In this document: piece after piece, positions 44,919 to 53,497 of the stretch
Position numbering within the stretch: the first letter of the stretch is position 1
Layout: every line of letters starts with the position of its first letter
Source: Shinella zoogloeoides
Lineage (GTDB): Bacteria > Pseudomonadota > Alphaproteobacteria > Rhizobiales > Rhizobiaceae
DNA: 64,000 nt
Reading direction: 5' to 3'
Assembly (NCBI RefSeq): GCF_033705735.1
Contig: NZ_CP131131.1
Span: 1,488,001 to 1,552,000 of the forward strand
The notes under the pieces: model-generated
The model's input: only the letters and a program-made list of their open reading frames with translations
Told to the model about the DNA's origin: nothing
Database searches by the model: none
Made by a program: the position numbers and the translations under genes

Positions 44919-46268
44919 TCACGAAGCTGCAGCTTTTCCGGCCGGCAGGGCGGTGGTTTCGGCCGGCTCCTTGCGGATGAAGAGGAGGATCAGCAGCACG
45001 GCGATGAACTCCACCCCGGCGATGATGAAGAGGCCGGGCGAATAAACGCCCGTGGCGGTCTTGATGGCGCCGAGGAACTGCGGGGCGAAATAGCCGGCAA
45101 GGTTCGCGATGGAATTGATGAGCGCGACACCGGCGGCAAGCGCCGTTCCCGACATGAAGCGCGGCGGCAGGCTCCAGAACACCGGGATGGAGCCCATCGT
45201 ACCCGCTGCCGAAAGGGCAAGCGCCGCGATGACGCCCGGCGCGCTGCCGGCTTCCTGGGCGAACGCCGCCAGCACGAGGCCCGTGGCGCCGAGCGCGGCG
45301 GCGACGGCCGTGTGCCAGCGGGATTCGTGGCTGCGGTCGGAAAGCCAGCCATTGGTCATCATGCCCATCCAGCCGAACAGGAAGATGCCCGACATGATCC
45401 AGCCGACCACCGTGATATCCGTAAAGCCGGCGGCGGTGATGAGGCTCGGCCCGTAGAAGGAGAGCGTCGCATTGCCGGTGATGATGCAGAAGAGAGTGAG
45501 GATGAGAACCCAGACGTCCCGGCTACGCAGCGCGGCACCGAACTTGTGCTCGCGGCCCTGCATCTGCGCCGCCTCCTGGTCGAGCTCGTAGGCCACCTGG
45601 TCGCGCTCGGCCTGGCTCAGCCACTTTGCCTCGCTCGGCTTTGCGGTCATCACGAAGACGGCGAGCAGGCCGAGGATGATCGATGGGACGCCCTCGATGA
45701 TGAAGAGCCATTGCCAGTCCCTGAAGCCCATCAGGCCGTCGGTGCTCGTCATGATATAGGCGGCGAGCGGACTGCCCAGAAGCAAAGCGATGGGCGAGGC
45801 GGACATGAAGATGGCGATGGCGCGCGAACGCCGGTGCGCCGGCAGCCAATAGGTGAGATAGAGGATGAGACCCGGATGAAGACCGGCCTCGAAGGCGCCC
45901 TGCAGGAAACGCAGCACGTAGAAATGCCAGGGCTGCGTGCACAGCGCCATCAGCACGGACACGACGCCCCAGCCGAGCGCGATGCGCAGGATGGTCTTCG
46001 GCGCGCCGATCTTCTGCAGGAGCAGGTTGCTCGGCACTTCGAACAGGAAATAGCCGAAGAAGAAGATGCCCGCGCCCGCGCCGTAGACGGCGTCGCTCCA
46101 GCCGAGGTCGTCGAGCATGGTGAGTTTGGCAAAGCCGACATTCACCCGGTCGAGCCATGCGAAGATATAGACCAGCGTGGCGAAGGGCAGAATTCGCCAG
46201 GCGATGCGCTTGAATGTCCGGTCCCTCTCCTCGAGGGTCGAGACCGTCGTTTTCGGTTTCGTTTCCAC
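44919..46268 (-). CDS. MFS transporter, anion:cation symporter (ACS) type
   Basis: A 449-residue transporter with twelve predicted membrane helices. The first-helix motif FAWLDRVNVGFAKLTMLDDLG and the SNLLLQKIGAP segment after TM2 are typical of the ACS family (glucarate, phthalate, tartrate and related anions). It starts at GTG 46268 with GGGAGGATAGCT; the reading frame upstream is not used. It likely imports the substrate of the enzymes encoded downstream and is divergent from the RpiR regulator. Confidence 0.9.
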   Translation of the reverse strand: METKPKTTVSTLEERDRTFKRIAWRILPFATLVYIFAWLDRVNVGFAKLTMLDDLGWSDAVYGAGAGIFFFGYFLFEVPSNLLLQKIGAPKTILRIALGWGVVSVLMALCTQPWHFYVLRFLQGAFEAGLHPGLILYLTYWLPAHRRSRAIAIFMSASPIALLLGSPLAAYIMTSTDGLMGFRDWQWLFIIEGVPSIILGLLAVFVMTAKPSEAKWLSQAERDQVAYELDQEAAQMQGREHKFGAALRSRDVWVLILTLFCIITGNATLSFYGPSLITAAGFTDITVVGWIMSGIFLFGWMGMMTNGWLSDRSHESRWHTAVAAALGATGLVLAAFAQEAGSAPGVIAALALSAAGTMGSIPVFWSLPPRFMSGTALAAGVALINSIANLAGYFAPQFLGAIKTATGVYSPGLFIIAGVEFIAVLLILLFIRKEPAETTALPAGKAAAS

Positions 46269-46426
46269 AGCTATCCTCCCATAGGACTGTGTCGCATGCC
46301 CAGCCGGAAGGCGAGCCTGCTTATCTGATGGTTGCGCCGGCATCCGTCCCGTTTTCCAACCGCCGGCCGGCAGGCGGTCGTCTCTTTCGAAGAGCAGCCG
46401 GAAACCTCCGCCGGCCACGACTTTAT

Positions 46427-46486
46427 GAAAACACTTTTTCACAGAAGGCGTCCACAAAAAAATACATTCATGGAAAAACTATTTTC
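46427..46486. promoter_or_regulatory. Paired GAAAA-N4-TTTTC operators for the RpiR regulator
   Basis: Site A is GAAAA CACT TTTTC at 46427-46440; site B is GAAAA ACTA TTTTC at 46473-46486, centres 46 bases apart. RpiR-family dimers recognise inverted repeats of this GAAA-N4-TTTC sort. Both lie between the divergent genes, upstream of each. Confidence 0.6.
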
Positions 46487-46601
46487 AGGCGCCCCCTTCC
46501 GGCCTAAGGAAAACGTGCTGAACCTCTTGTTATCACGGCTATTTCTATCAGCCTCGGCGAAAAGGCAGTTCCCTTCCCGGCCGGCAACGGCTAGAGTTCA
46601 C

Positions 46602-46615
46602 GAAAGAAGATTTTC
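46602..46615. promoter_or_regulatory. Third, imperfect RpiR site at its own start
   Basis: GAAAG AAGA TTTTC at 46602-46615 keeps the arm sequence with one mismatch and ends at the base before the RpiR ATG. Binding there would block translation-proximal transcription, giving autorepression. Confidence 0.4.
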
Positions 46616-47476
46616 ATGGATGCCCGGATGCAGCAGCCCGTTCCCAAGCAGTCATTTCTCCAGCGCATCAGAAACGAGTTGCGCCAGATGCATCCGGCGG
46701 AGCGGCGGCTGGCGGATTTCGTGCTCAGCTTTCCGGGGGAGCTTGCAAGCTATACCGCATCAGAGCTGGCGCGGCTGGCGAATGTCTCCAACGCCACCGT
46801 CTCGCGCTTCGTGCAGCGGCTCGGTTATACGAATTACGAGGAAGCGCGCCGGCATGTGCGGTCCGAGCAGATGTCGGGCGCCGCGCTCTACCGCGTCGTG
46901 TCGCCCGCCGACCCGCCGGACCAGACGCTGCATGCCCATCTCCAGCAGATTCACGCCAATATCGACCGCTCCTTCGCGGCCATCACCCTGCAGGAGATCG
47001 ACGACGTCGCGCAGGCGATGCTGTCGGCCCGCCGCGTCTGGATCGTCGGCTTCCGCACCAGCCAGTCCTTCGCCACCTACCTGCAATGGCAGGTCCAGCA
47101 GATCATCGAGAACACGGTGTCGCTTCCCCATGCCGGCCAGACGATGGCCGAGCATATCGCCAGTATCGGAAGGGAGGATTGCGTCATCGCCTACGGGCTG
47201 CGCCGGCAGGTCCGCGCCTTCCCGCTCATCCTCTCGCAGATCGTCAAGACCGGCGCGAAGACGATGGTCGTGACGGACGACGACTGCGAGCGCCTTGGCG
47301 AGGTGACATGGCATTTCCGCTGCCAGACGGCAGCGGCCGGGCCGCTCTACAGCCATGTCGCCGTCATGGCCCTGACGGACCTGCTCGCGACCCGCGTGAT
47401 GGAGCTTGCCGGCGCCAAGCGCCGCGGCCGCCTCTCGGCCATCGAGACGCTCCACGACGCGATCGAGGAAATCTAG
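46616..47476 (+). CDS. MurR/RpiR-family transcriptional regulator
   Basis: A 286-residue regulator: an N-terminal HTH_6 domain (about residues 10-85; LRQMHPAERRLADFVLSF, LARLANVSNATVSRFVQRLGY) and a C-terminal SIS domain (about 120-260; ARRVWIVGFRTSQSFATYL, AGQTMAEHIASIGREDCVIA). SIS domains usually bind phosphosugars, but members also control amino-acid and aromatic pathways. It is divergent from the MFS gene and probably represses the cluster through the GAAAA-N4-TTTTC sites. Confidence 0.92.
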   Translation: MDARMQQPVPKQSFLQRIRNELRQMHPAERRLADFVLSFPGELASYTASELARLANVSNATVSRFVQRLGYTNYEEARRHVRSEQMSGAALYRVVSPADPPDQTLHAHLQQIHANIDRSFAAITLQEIDDVAQAMLSARRVWIVGFRTSQSFATYLQWQVQQIIENTVSLPHAGQTMAEHIASIGREDCVIAYGLRRQVRAFPLILSQIVKTGAKTMVVTDDDCERLGEVTWHFRCQTAAAGPLYSHVAVMALTDLLATRVMELAGAKRRGRLSAIETLHDAIEEI

Positions 47477-47478
47477 GC

Positions 47479-48258
47479 TCAGCCGGCCCCCAGCAGGTCC
47501 AGCGCCTTCGCGTGCAGCGCCTCGTCCCCCGCCGCCACGACGCAGCCGCGCCAGGCAAGATCGAGCGGGCCGCCCCGCCAGTCCGTCACGATGCCGCCGG
47601 CACCTTCGATGATGGCGGTCGGCGCGAAGAGGTCGTAGGCGTCGAAGCCGGCATCGACGGCAAGGTCGGTGCGGCCGCGGGCAAGGCAGGCATAACTGTA
47701 GCAGCTTCCGCCGTACTGGGTGAACTGCACGGCATCGTCGAGACGTGCGAAGGGCGCGCGGTCCGCTTCCGGAATGAAGCGCGGATTGGAAGATGTCATA
47801 TAGGCGTCGGCAAGGGAGGTGCCCTTGCGGCAGCGGATCGCCTTGCCATTGTGCCATGCGCCTCGGCCGGAAATGCCCGTGAGCCGTTCGCCGGTGGCCG
47901 GAAGATCGATGACGCCGAGCAGCGGCTTGCCGCCGCGCGCCAGCGAAATCAGCGTGCCGTAGACGGGAATGCCCGCGACCCAGGCCGCCGTGCCGTCGAT
48001 GGGATCCAGCACCCAGACGAATTCGGCGTCAAGCCGTTCGCTGCCATATTCCTCGCCCATGATGCCGTGGTCCGGGAAGGCCGCGTGGATTTCCTCGCGC
48101 AGCCGTGCCTCGACGGCGCGGTCGGTGGCGGTCACGAAACTCGCATCCTGCTTGAGGTCGACACGGGGCGCCTCCTGCGCGGCGGCAAGAAGCAGGGCGC
48201 GGGAGCTGTCGGCGATCTTTTCGGCGAAGGCGAGGAAGGTTTCGGCAATATCGGTCAT
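47479..48258 (-). CDS. Inositol-monophosphatase-family phosphatase (HisN-like)
   Basis: A 259-residue protein with the Li+-sensitive phosphatase signatures: FVTATDRAVEARLREEI, GEEYGSE, WVLDPIDGTAAWVAGIPVYG (metal ligands), and GAGGIVTDWRG-GPLD. Alphaproteobacterial HisN histidinol-phosphate phosphatases belong here. ATG 48258 lies 8 bases after the ABC ATPase stop, in the same operon as a polar amino-acid transporter, so it may act on an imported phospho-compound rather than in histidine synthesis. Convergent with the RpiR gene. Confidence 0.85.
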   Translation of the reverse strand: MTDIAETFLAFAEKIADSSRALLLAAAQEAPRVDLKQDASFVTATDRAVEARLREEIHAAFPDHGIMGEEYGSERLDAEFVWVLDPIDGTAAWVAGIPVYGTLISLARGGKPLLGVIDLPATGERLTGISGRGAWHNGKAIRCRKGTSLADAYMTSSNPRFIPEADRAPFARLDDAVQFTQYGGSCYSYACLARGRTDLAVDAGFDAYDLFAPTAIIEGAGGIVTDWRGGPLDLAWRGCVVAAGDEALHAKALDLLGAG

Positions 48259-48266
48259 GTCTGATC

Positions 48267-49004
48267 TCAATGGGCAAGAATCTGTCCGAGGAACGTGCGG
48301 GCGCGCTCGGATTTGGGGGCTGCGAAGAATTCGGCCGGTGTGGAGACCTCGACGATCTCGCCACGGTCCATGAAGACGATGCGGTCGGCCACCGAGCGGG
48401 CAAAGCCCATCTCGTGCGTCACGCAGACCATCGTCATGCCCTCGCGGGCAAGGTCGGTCATGACGTCCAGCACCTCCGAGATCATCTCCGGGTCGAGCGC
48501 GGAGGTCGGCTCGTCGAACAGCATGACCTCCGGGTTCATGCAGAGCGCGCGGGCGATCGCCACGCGCTGCTGCTGGCCGCCGGAAAGCTGGGAGGGATAT
48601 TTGTGCGCTTGGTCGGGAATGCGTACGCGGTTGAGGTACTTCATCGCGATGGCCTCGGCCTCCGGCGTCGGCATCCGGCGCACCAGCCGGGGCGCGAGCG
48701 TCAGGTTTTCGAGGACCGTCATGTGCGGGAAGAGGTTGAAACTCTGGAACACCATGCCCACCTCGCGCCGCACGAGGTCGATCTTCTTCTCGTCGTCCGT
48801 CAGCTCCTCGCCGCCGACGAGGATGCGACCGCTATTGTGCTCCTCCAGCCGGTTGATGCAGCGGATCATCGTCGATTTTCCCGAGCCGGATGGCCCGCAG
48901 ACGACGACCTTCTCCCCCTTGGCGATCGTGAGGTCCACATCCTTCAGGGCGTGGTAGGTGCCGTAGAACTTGTTCATCTTTTCCAGGACGATGATATCCG
49001 TCAT
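48267..49004 (-). CDS. Polar amino-acid ABC transporter ATP-binding protein
   Basis: A 245-residue ATPase of the GlnQ/HisP class with Walker [11 protein letters not shown], the signature [15 protein letters not shown], Walker [13 protein letters not shown] and H-loop CVTHEM. ATG 49004 is chosen; an earlier in-frame ATG lies at 49037 within the permease gene end. It works with the two permeases upstream (49009-50393) to import a polar amino acid or derivative. Confidence 0.94.
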   Translation of the reverse strand: MTDIIVLEKMNKFYGTYHALKDVDLTIAKGEKVVVCGPSGSGKSTMIRCINRLEEHNSGRILVGGEELTDDEKKIDLVRREVGMVFQSFNLFPHMTVLENLTLAPRLVRRMPTPEAEAIAMKYLNRVRIPDQAHKYPSQLSGGQQQRVAIARALCMNPEVMLFDEPTSALDPEMISEVLDVMTDLAREGMTMVCVTHEMGFARSVADRIVFMDRGEIVEVSTPAEFFAAPKSERARTFLGQILAH

Positions 49005-49008
49005 GGCG

Positions 49009-49701
49009 TCAGGTCCTTCTTGCATGGCGGTTCGCATAGGTTTCGATCATCGAGAAGCCGGTCTGGATGATCCAGACGAGCACGAGATAGATGATCGTCG
49101 CGGCGATGAAGATCTCGTAGGGAGCGAAGGTGTCGGCGACGATGGTGCGGGCGACGCCCGTCATCTCCATCAGCGTGACGGTGGAGGCGAGCGCGGTCGA
49201 TTTCAGCATCGACACGATCTCGTTGCCGTAGGCCGGAAGCGCCAGCCGCACGGCGAGCGGCGCCGTGATGCGGCTTGCCCGCTGGAATTTGCTGAGGCCG
49301 AGCGCCTTGCCCGCCTCGACGAAGCCCTTGTCGACACCCAGCACCCCGCCGCGCAGGATTTCCGAGACATAGGCGGCCGTGTTCAGCGAAAGCGCGATGA
49401 CCGAGCACCAGTAGGGCTCGCGCAGGATCGGCCAGAGGATGCTGTGGCGAATGAAGCCGAACTGCGGCAGGCCGTGATAGATCACGAAGAGCTGCACGAG
49501 CAGCGGCGTGCCGCGGAAGAAGTAGATATAGGCCTTGGCCGGCCAGACCAGCCAGGCCCGTTTGGAAAGCCGCATCAGCAGGATGCCGACGGCGAGTACC
49601 AGCCCGATCAGGGTCGAGACGACGAGGAGGTTGAGCGTCAGCCCGAGGCCGTGCAGGATCTTCGGCAGGCTGGTGGCGATCAGCGAGACGTCGAAATTCA
49701 T
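49009..49701 (-). CDS. Polar amino-acid ABC transporter permease 2
   Basis: A 230-residue membrane protein with five helices and the HisM/GlnP-type EAA loop ([18 protein letters not shown]) and [18 protein letters not shown]. Its start (49701) overlaps the other permease's stop by 4 bases. A much longer in-frame reading through that gene is not used. It pairs with the 49698-50393 permease in the membrane. Confidence 0.93.
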   Translation of the reverse strand: MNFDVSLIATSLPKILHGLGLTLNLLVVSTLIGLVLAVGILLMRLSKRAWLVWPAKAYIYFFRGTPLLVQLFVIYHGLPQFGFIRHSILWPILREPYWCSVIALSLNTAAYVSEILRGGVLGVDKGFVEAGKALGLSKFQRASRITAPLAVRLALPAYGNEIVSMLKSTALASTVTLMEMTGVARTIVADTFAPYEIFIAATIIYLVLVWIIQTGFSMIETYANRHARRT

Positions 49702-50393
49702 CGTGCACCTCTCAGATGGCGGTTGGCGCGCAGTTCGAGCCAGGCGACGATAGAGGTGATGACGGTCGTCACGGCGAGGTAGATCAGGGCCACCGTCATG
49801 TAGAGCAGGAAGGGCCGGTGGATGATGGAATTCGCCATCTTGGCGACGAAGAGGATTTCCTCGAGGCCGATGATCGAGACGAGGGCCGTATCCTTCATGA
49901 TGGACAGCATGTGGTTGCCGAAATTCGGCAGCGCCAGCCGCCACATCTGCGGAAAGCGCACATAGCGGAAGATCTGGTGGCGCTTGAGGCTGAGCGCCCG
50001 CGCCGCCTCGACCTGACCGCGGTCGACGCCAAGGAAGGCGCCGCGGAAGGTCTCCGTCATATAGGCGCCGACGATGAGGCCGATCGCGATGGAGCCCGCC
50101 CAGAACGGCGGCAGGTCGATGAACTTCACCGACGGATCGAAGACCTGCACGAACCAGGTCAGCGTGATGGCCATGCCGAAATAGAAGAGCAGCAGCACCA
50201 GAAGCTCCGGCGCGCCGCGAAAGACGATGGTGTAGGCCTGGGCGATGCCGCGCAGGACGCGGCTGTTCGAAAGCTTGGCCGAAGCGCCGAGCAGCCCGCA
50301 CACCACCGCGATGACGAGCGCGATGCAGAAGACCTGCAACACCGTCAGCAGGCCGAAGAAGAAATCGTCCCACCAGCCGTCGAGTAGCGACAT
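49698..50393 (-). CDS. Polar amino-acid ABC transporter permease 1
   Basis: A 231-residue membrane protein with about five helices and the family motifs FRGAPELLVLLLFYFGMA and VEAARALSLKRHQIFRYV. It forms the transmembrane channel with permease 2. It lies downstream of the binding-protein gene, separated from it by a strong stem-loop. Confidence 0.93.
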   Translation of the reverse strand: MSLLDGWWDDFFFGLLTVLQVFCIALVIAVVCGLLGASAKLSNSRVLRGIAQAYTIVFRGAPELLVLLLFYFGMAITLTWFVQVFDPSVKFIDLPPFWAGSIAIGLIVGAYMTETFRGAFLGVDRGQVEAARALSLKRHQIFRYVRFPQMWRLALPNFGNHMLSIMKDTALVSIIGLEEILFVAKMANSIIHRPFLLYMTVALIYLAVTTVITSIVAWLELRANRHLRGAR

Positions 50394-50416
50394 GGCGATA
50401 CCTCCCTAGAGCAAGC

Positions 50417-50441
50417 CGGGCGCCGCACGGCGCGGCGCCCG
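50417..50441 (-). promoter_or_regulatory. Stem-loop between binding-protein and permease genes
   Basis: CGGGCGCCGC (50417-50426) and GCGGCGCCCG (50432-50441) make a perfect 10-base stem with a five-base loop 9 bases after the binding-protein stop. As in other ABC operons it would reduce expression of the membrane parts relative to the binding protein. Confidence 0.6.
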
Positions 50442-50450
50442 CGGGTTCCT

Positions 50451-51263
50451 TTACTCGCCGACGCCCTTCCAGCCCGACGGCTGGATGGAGAAGGGGAAGT
50501 ATTTGCTGCTGTACTTTTCGAGCGATCCGTCCTTGATCATGTCTTCCAGCGCCTTGTCGATCTTGGCGAGCAATTCGTCATTGCCCTTGCGCAGGCCGAC
50601 GCCGACGCCCGGACCGAAATATTCGACTTCGTCGATCGGCGGCGAGACGAACTCGAAGCCTGCGCCGTTCTCCTTGCTGAGGAAATCGAGATAGGCCTTC
50701 ATGGGGTTGGTGATGGCGATGTCGATGCGGCCGTTCTGCAGGTCGAGCAGCATCGGCTGGGCGCCGTCATAGAGCACGATCTCGGCGCCCGGCAGCTTGG
50801 CTTCCACCCACTTGGCATAGGTCGAGGCGCGCTCGACGCCGAAGCGCAGGCCGTTGAAAGCCTCCGGGTTCGGCTTGCCGGCATCGTCGAAGAGCTTCAG
50901 CCCGGCATCCTTCGCCCCCAGGATACGGCCGAGCGAGACGCGGTAGGGAATGGAGAAGTCGATCTTCTGCTTGCGCTCCTCGGTGATCGACATGGAGGCG
51001 ACGATGAGGTCGAACTTGCTGGCGAGAAGCGCCGGCAGCATGCCGTCCCATTCCTGGCAGACATATTCGAGATCCACGCCGATGCGCTCGGCGATGCCCT
51101 TGGCGACATCGACGTCGTAGCCGGCCATCTCCCCCTCGGGCGTGCGATAGTTGAACGGGGCATAGGTGCATTCCATGCCGACGCGCAGGGTTTCCGCATG
51201 GGCAGGCATCGCGCCCGCCAAGCCTACAATTGCGGCGGACAACAGACCGATCATGAATTTCAT
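50451..51263 (-). CDS. Polar amino-acid ABC transporter substrate-binding protein
   Basis: A 270-residue periplasmic protein with signal peptide (cleaved after MPAHA). The mature protein begins ETLRVGMECTYAPFNYRTPE with GYDVDVAKGIAERIG, the lysine/arginine/ornithine-histidine-binding pattern (SBP_bac_3), and has FDLIVASMSITEERKQKIDFS. It supplies ligand to the two permeases. It is divergent from the aminotransferase gene at 51452, whose substrate is probably the imported amino compound. Confidence 0.93.
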   Translation of the reverse strand: MKFMIGLLSAAIVGLAGAMPAHAETLRVGMECTYAPFNYRTPEGEMAGYDVDVAKGIAERIGVDLEYVCQEWDGMLPALLASKFDLIVASMSITEERKQKIDFSIPYRVSLGRILGAKDAGLKLFDDAGKPNPEAFNGLRFGVERASTYAKWVEAKLPGAEIVLYDGAQPMLLDLQNGRIDIAITNPMKAYLDFLSKENGAGFEFVSPPIDEVEYFGPGVGVGLRKGNDELLAKIDKALEDMIKDGSLEKYSSKYFPFSIQPSGWKGVGE

Positions 51264-51451
51264 GGCATTCCCCTTTTCTTGTTGGCTCGGGCCTTACGGC
51301 GGTCCTCTTCCGCCGGTGGGGAACGATGCGCCTGCACAATGGGGGATGAAATCCACCCAAAGGATGATGGCCGGCATCACCCTCAGGGTGGATGGATTGT
51401 GTCGCGCGCTTGATCTAGCCCTTGTCTTCAGAAGGCAAAGGGAGAGCCATC

Positions 51452-52564
51452 ATGAAATATGCACGCATGCCCATCGAGCTGGAATCGCCGGAACAGCTCG
51501 GCTACGACACGATCCGCTACAACCTCTCGGAAAGCTCGGTCGCCGACCGCAGGCTCGGCGAGCTGAATCTCAAGCTGGACGACATCCTGCTGTGCTACGG
51601 CGACCATCGCGGCGCGCCGGACCTGCGCCGCATGATCGCCGGCACGGGCACCGGCCTCTCGCCGGACGACGTGCTGGTGACCGCGGGCGCGGCGGGCGCG
51701 CTCTTCATCATCTCGACCTCGATGCTGCAGGCCGGCGACCACATCGTCGTGGTGCGGCCGAACTATGCCACCAACCTCGAGACGCCGCGGGCCATCGGCT
51801 GCGACATGAGCATCGTCGACCTCACCTTCGAGACCGGCTACCGGCTCGACCTTGCGGCGCTCGAAGCGGCGATCCGGCCGGAGACGAAATATCTCTCCGT
51901 CACCTATCCGCACAATCCGACGGGCGTGATGATCAGCGAGGAGGAACTGAAGGCGCTCGTCGCCCTCGTCGAGCGCAAGGGCATTCGCCTGCTCTTCGAC
52001 GAGACCTACCGCGAGATGACCTTCGGCACGATGCTGCCGGTGGCCGCCAGCCTCTCGGACCGGGTGATCAGCGTTTCCTCGCTCTCCAAGACCTACGGCA
52101 TTCCGGGCATCCGCATCGGCTGGCTGATCACGCGCGATGCCGCGCTGATGGATACGTTCCTCGCCGCCCGCGAGCAGATCGGCATTTCCGGCAGCACCGT
52201 GGACGAGTACATCGCCTATGTCGCGCTTCGCCAGCGCGGCGAATGGCTGGCCTTCAACAATGCCCGCATCGCCAGCGCCTTCGCCATCGTCAAGGAATGG
52301 ATCGTCGCCGAACCGCTCGTCGAGTGGATCGAGCCCTCCGGCGGCTGCGTCTGCTTCCCGCGCATCGTGCCCTCGGCGAATGTCGACCTCGCCGCCTTCC
52401 ACGAAAGCCTCTACAGCCGCCACCAGGCCTATGTCGGCCGCGGCCGCTGGTTCGAGCAGGACGACCGGCACTTCCGCATCGGCTATGCCTGGCCGACGGA
52501 AGACGAGCTGCGCAAGGGCCTTGCCGCGATCTCGGCGGCCATCCGCGAGAGCCTCAAGGGCTGA
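51452..52564 (+). CDS. PLP-dependent aminotransferase, class I/II
   Basis: A 370-residue fold-type I enzyme. The pyridoxal-phosphate lysine is in SSLSKTYGIPGIRIGW; other family landmarks are VTAGAAGALFIIS, YPHNPTGVM and LLFDETYREM. It transfers amino groups between an amino acid and an oxo acid in the cytosol. ATG 51452 has GGGAGAG upstream. Its gene is divergent from the polar amino-acid ABC transporter, and an effective bidirectional terminator follows. Confidence 0.92.
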   Translation: MKYARMPIELESPEQLGYDTIRYNLSESSVADRRLGELNLKLDDILLCYGDHRGAPDLRRMIAGTGTGLSPDDVLVTAGAAGALFIISTSMLQAGDHIVVVRPNYATNLETPRAIGCDMSIVDLTFETGYRLDLAALEAAIRPETKYLSVTYPHNPTGVMISEEELKALVALVERKGIRLLFDETYREMTFGTMLPVAASLSDRVISVSSLSKTYGIPGIRIGWLITRDAALMDTFLAAREQIGISGSTVDEYIAYVALRQRGEWLAFNNARIASAFAIVKEWIVAEPLVEWIEPSGGCVCFPRIVPSANVDLAAFHESLYSRHQAYVGRGRWFEQDDRHFRIGYAWPTEDELRKGLAAISAAIRESLKG

Positions 52565-52574
52565 ACAATGCGAA

Positions 52575-52595
52575 GGGGCGCGGTCGCCGCGCCCC
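52575..52595. terminator. Bidirectional terminator between aminotransferase and LuxR genes
   Basis: GGGGCGCGG (52575-52583), TCG, CCGCGCCCC (52587-52595) is a nine-base stem that extends through flanking GCGAA/TTCGC bases. It lies between convergent genes; a pyrimidine tail GGTTTTCTTT follows on the plus strand about 15 bases on. Confidence 0.7.
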
Positions 52596-52612
52596 TCTTC
52601 GCCCGGTTTTCT

Positions 52613-53434
52613 TTAGAGATTAAGGCTGCGCAGGAAGGCGGAGAACAGTTCCTGCTGGGTCGACAGGTTGAGCTTGGCGTAGAGCTTCTGCCGGTGCGTC
52701 TTCACCGTCGCGATCGAGATGCCGAGGTGATAGCTGATCGATTCGCTGGAATGCCCCTTCAGGATGAGAAGCGCCACCTCCCGCTCGCGCGGGCTCAGCA
52801 GACCGTGGCCGAAATCGCTGAAGAGATGGTCGATGGCGCGGGGCTGCTGCTGATTGCCGCTGCGGCCGAGATGTGCCCACAGCCGCCGGAAGACCGCCGT
52901 GATCAGCGGATGCGCCTCCCGCAGCCGCGCGACGGACGCCTCGTCGAAGCCGCCTTCACTGCGGATGCGCGACAGGCTGATCTCCGCCATGTCGCCGCCC
53001 GGCAGGTCCATGGCGATGAGCAATTCCTCCATGCCTTCCGGCCATCCATGGGTGCGATAACCCAGTTCCTCGTCCTCGTGACGGCGGATTTCGAGACCGT
53101 GATAAAGACCGGAATCGAGATAATTGTCGGGGGCGAGATCCCGCATCAGGTAGACGCCGGCCGGCAGGCCGGCGAGATAGGCGTTGTAGAAGGGATTGAG
53201 CAGGTAGGTGCCGGCTATGAAAAGCTGGACCGCACGCTTGGCCCGTGGGCCCGAGAACGTATCGAAGACGTAGCTCGGGCCGCCCTCGCGCCGATGCACC
53301 ACCGAAAGGGCAAGCTGGAAGGGCGCGACCGCCCCGATGGCTGCCAGAAGCGCTGGCGCACCGTCGGGCTGGTCATAGCGGTCGAGCGCGTGGGCGAAGG
53401 GCGCTACCCAGTTGGCGGCGGGCGATTCTGGCAT
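52613..53434 (-). CDS. LuxR-type transcriptional regulator
   Basis: A 273-residue regulator with a C-terminal GerE/LuxR helix-turn-helix (about residues 205-262: LLSPREREVALLILKGHSSE, then SISYHLGISIATVKTHRQKL). The N-terminal part of about 190 residues does not show the acyl-homoserine-lactone-binding motif. The control target may be the class V aminotransferase gene upstream in the same direction (63 bases before). It is unlikely to be a quorum-sensing regulator on this evidence. Confidence 0.87.
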   Translation of the reverse strand: MPESPAANWVAPFAHALDRYDQPDGAPALLAAIGAVAPFQLALSVVHRREGGPSYVFDTFSGPRAKRAVQLFIAGTYLLNPFYNAYLAGLPAGVYLMRDLAPDNYLDSGLYHGLEIRRHEDEELGYRTHGWPEGMEELLIAMDLPGGDMAEISLSRIRSEGGFDEASVARLREAHPLITAVFRRLWAHLGRSGNQQQPRAIDHLFSDFGHGLLSPREREVALLILKGHSSESISYHLGISIATVKTHRQKLYAKLNLSTQQELFSAFLRSLNL

Positions 53435-53497
53435 GGGTCCATCTGCTAAACTCCCGAAGGAAAACGATTACTTTCGCTCCTTTACGACAGGCTGTCG

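Larger units (their letters stand above)
46269..46615. other. Divergent promoter region between MFS and RpiR genes
   Basis: A 347-base stretch without a supportable gene. It is AT-rich in the middle (46420-46490) and holds two exact GAAAA-N4-TTTTC inverted repeats and a third imperfect one by the RpiR start. A palindrome CTCTTTCGAAGAG lies at about 46382-46394. Confidence 0.6.

Noticed and set aside
49009..50373. A 454-codon extension of a permease gene
   Set aside because: The extra part runs through the other permease gene out of frame; the true start at 49701 overlaps the upstream stop as ATGA.
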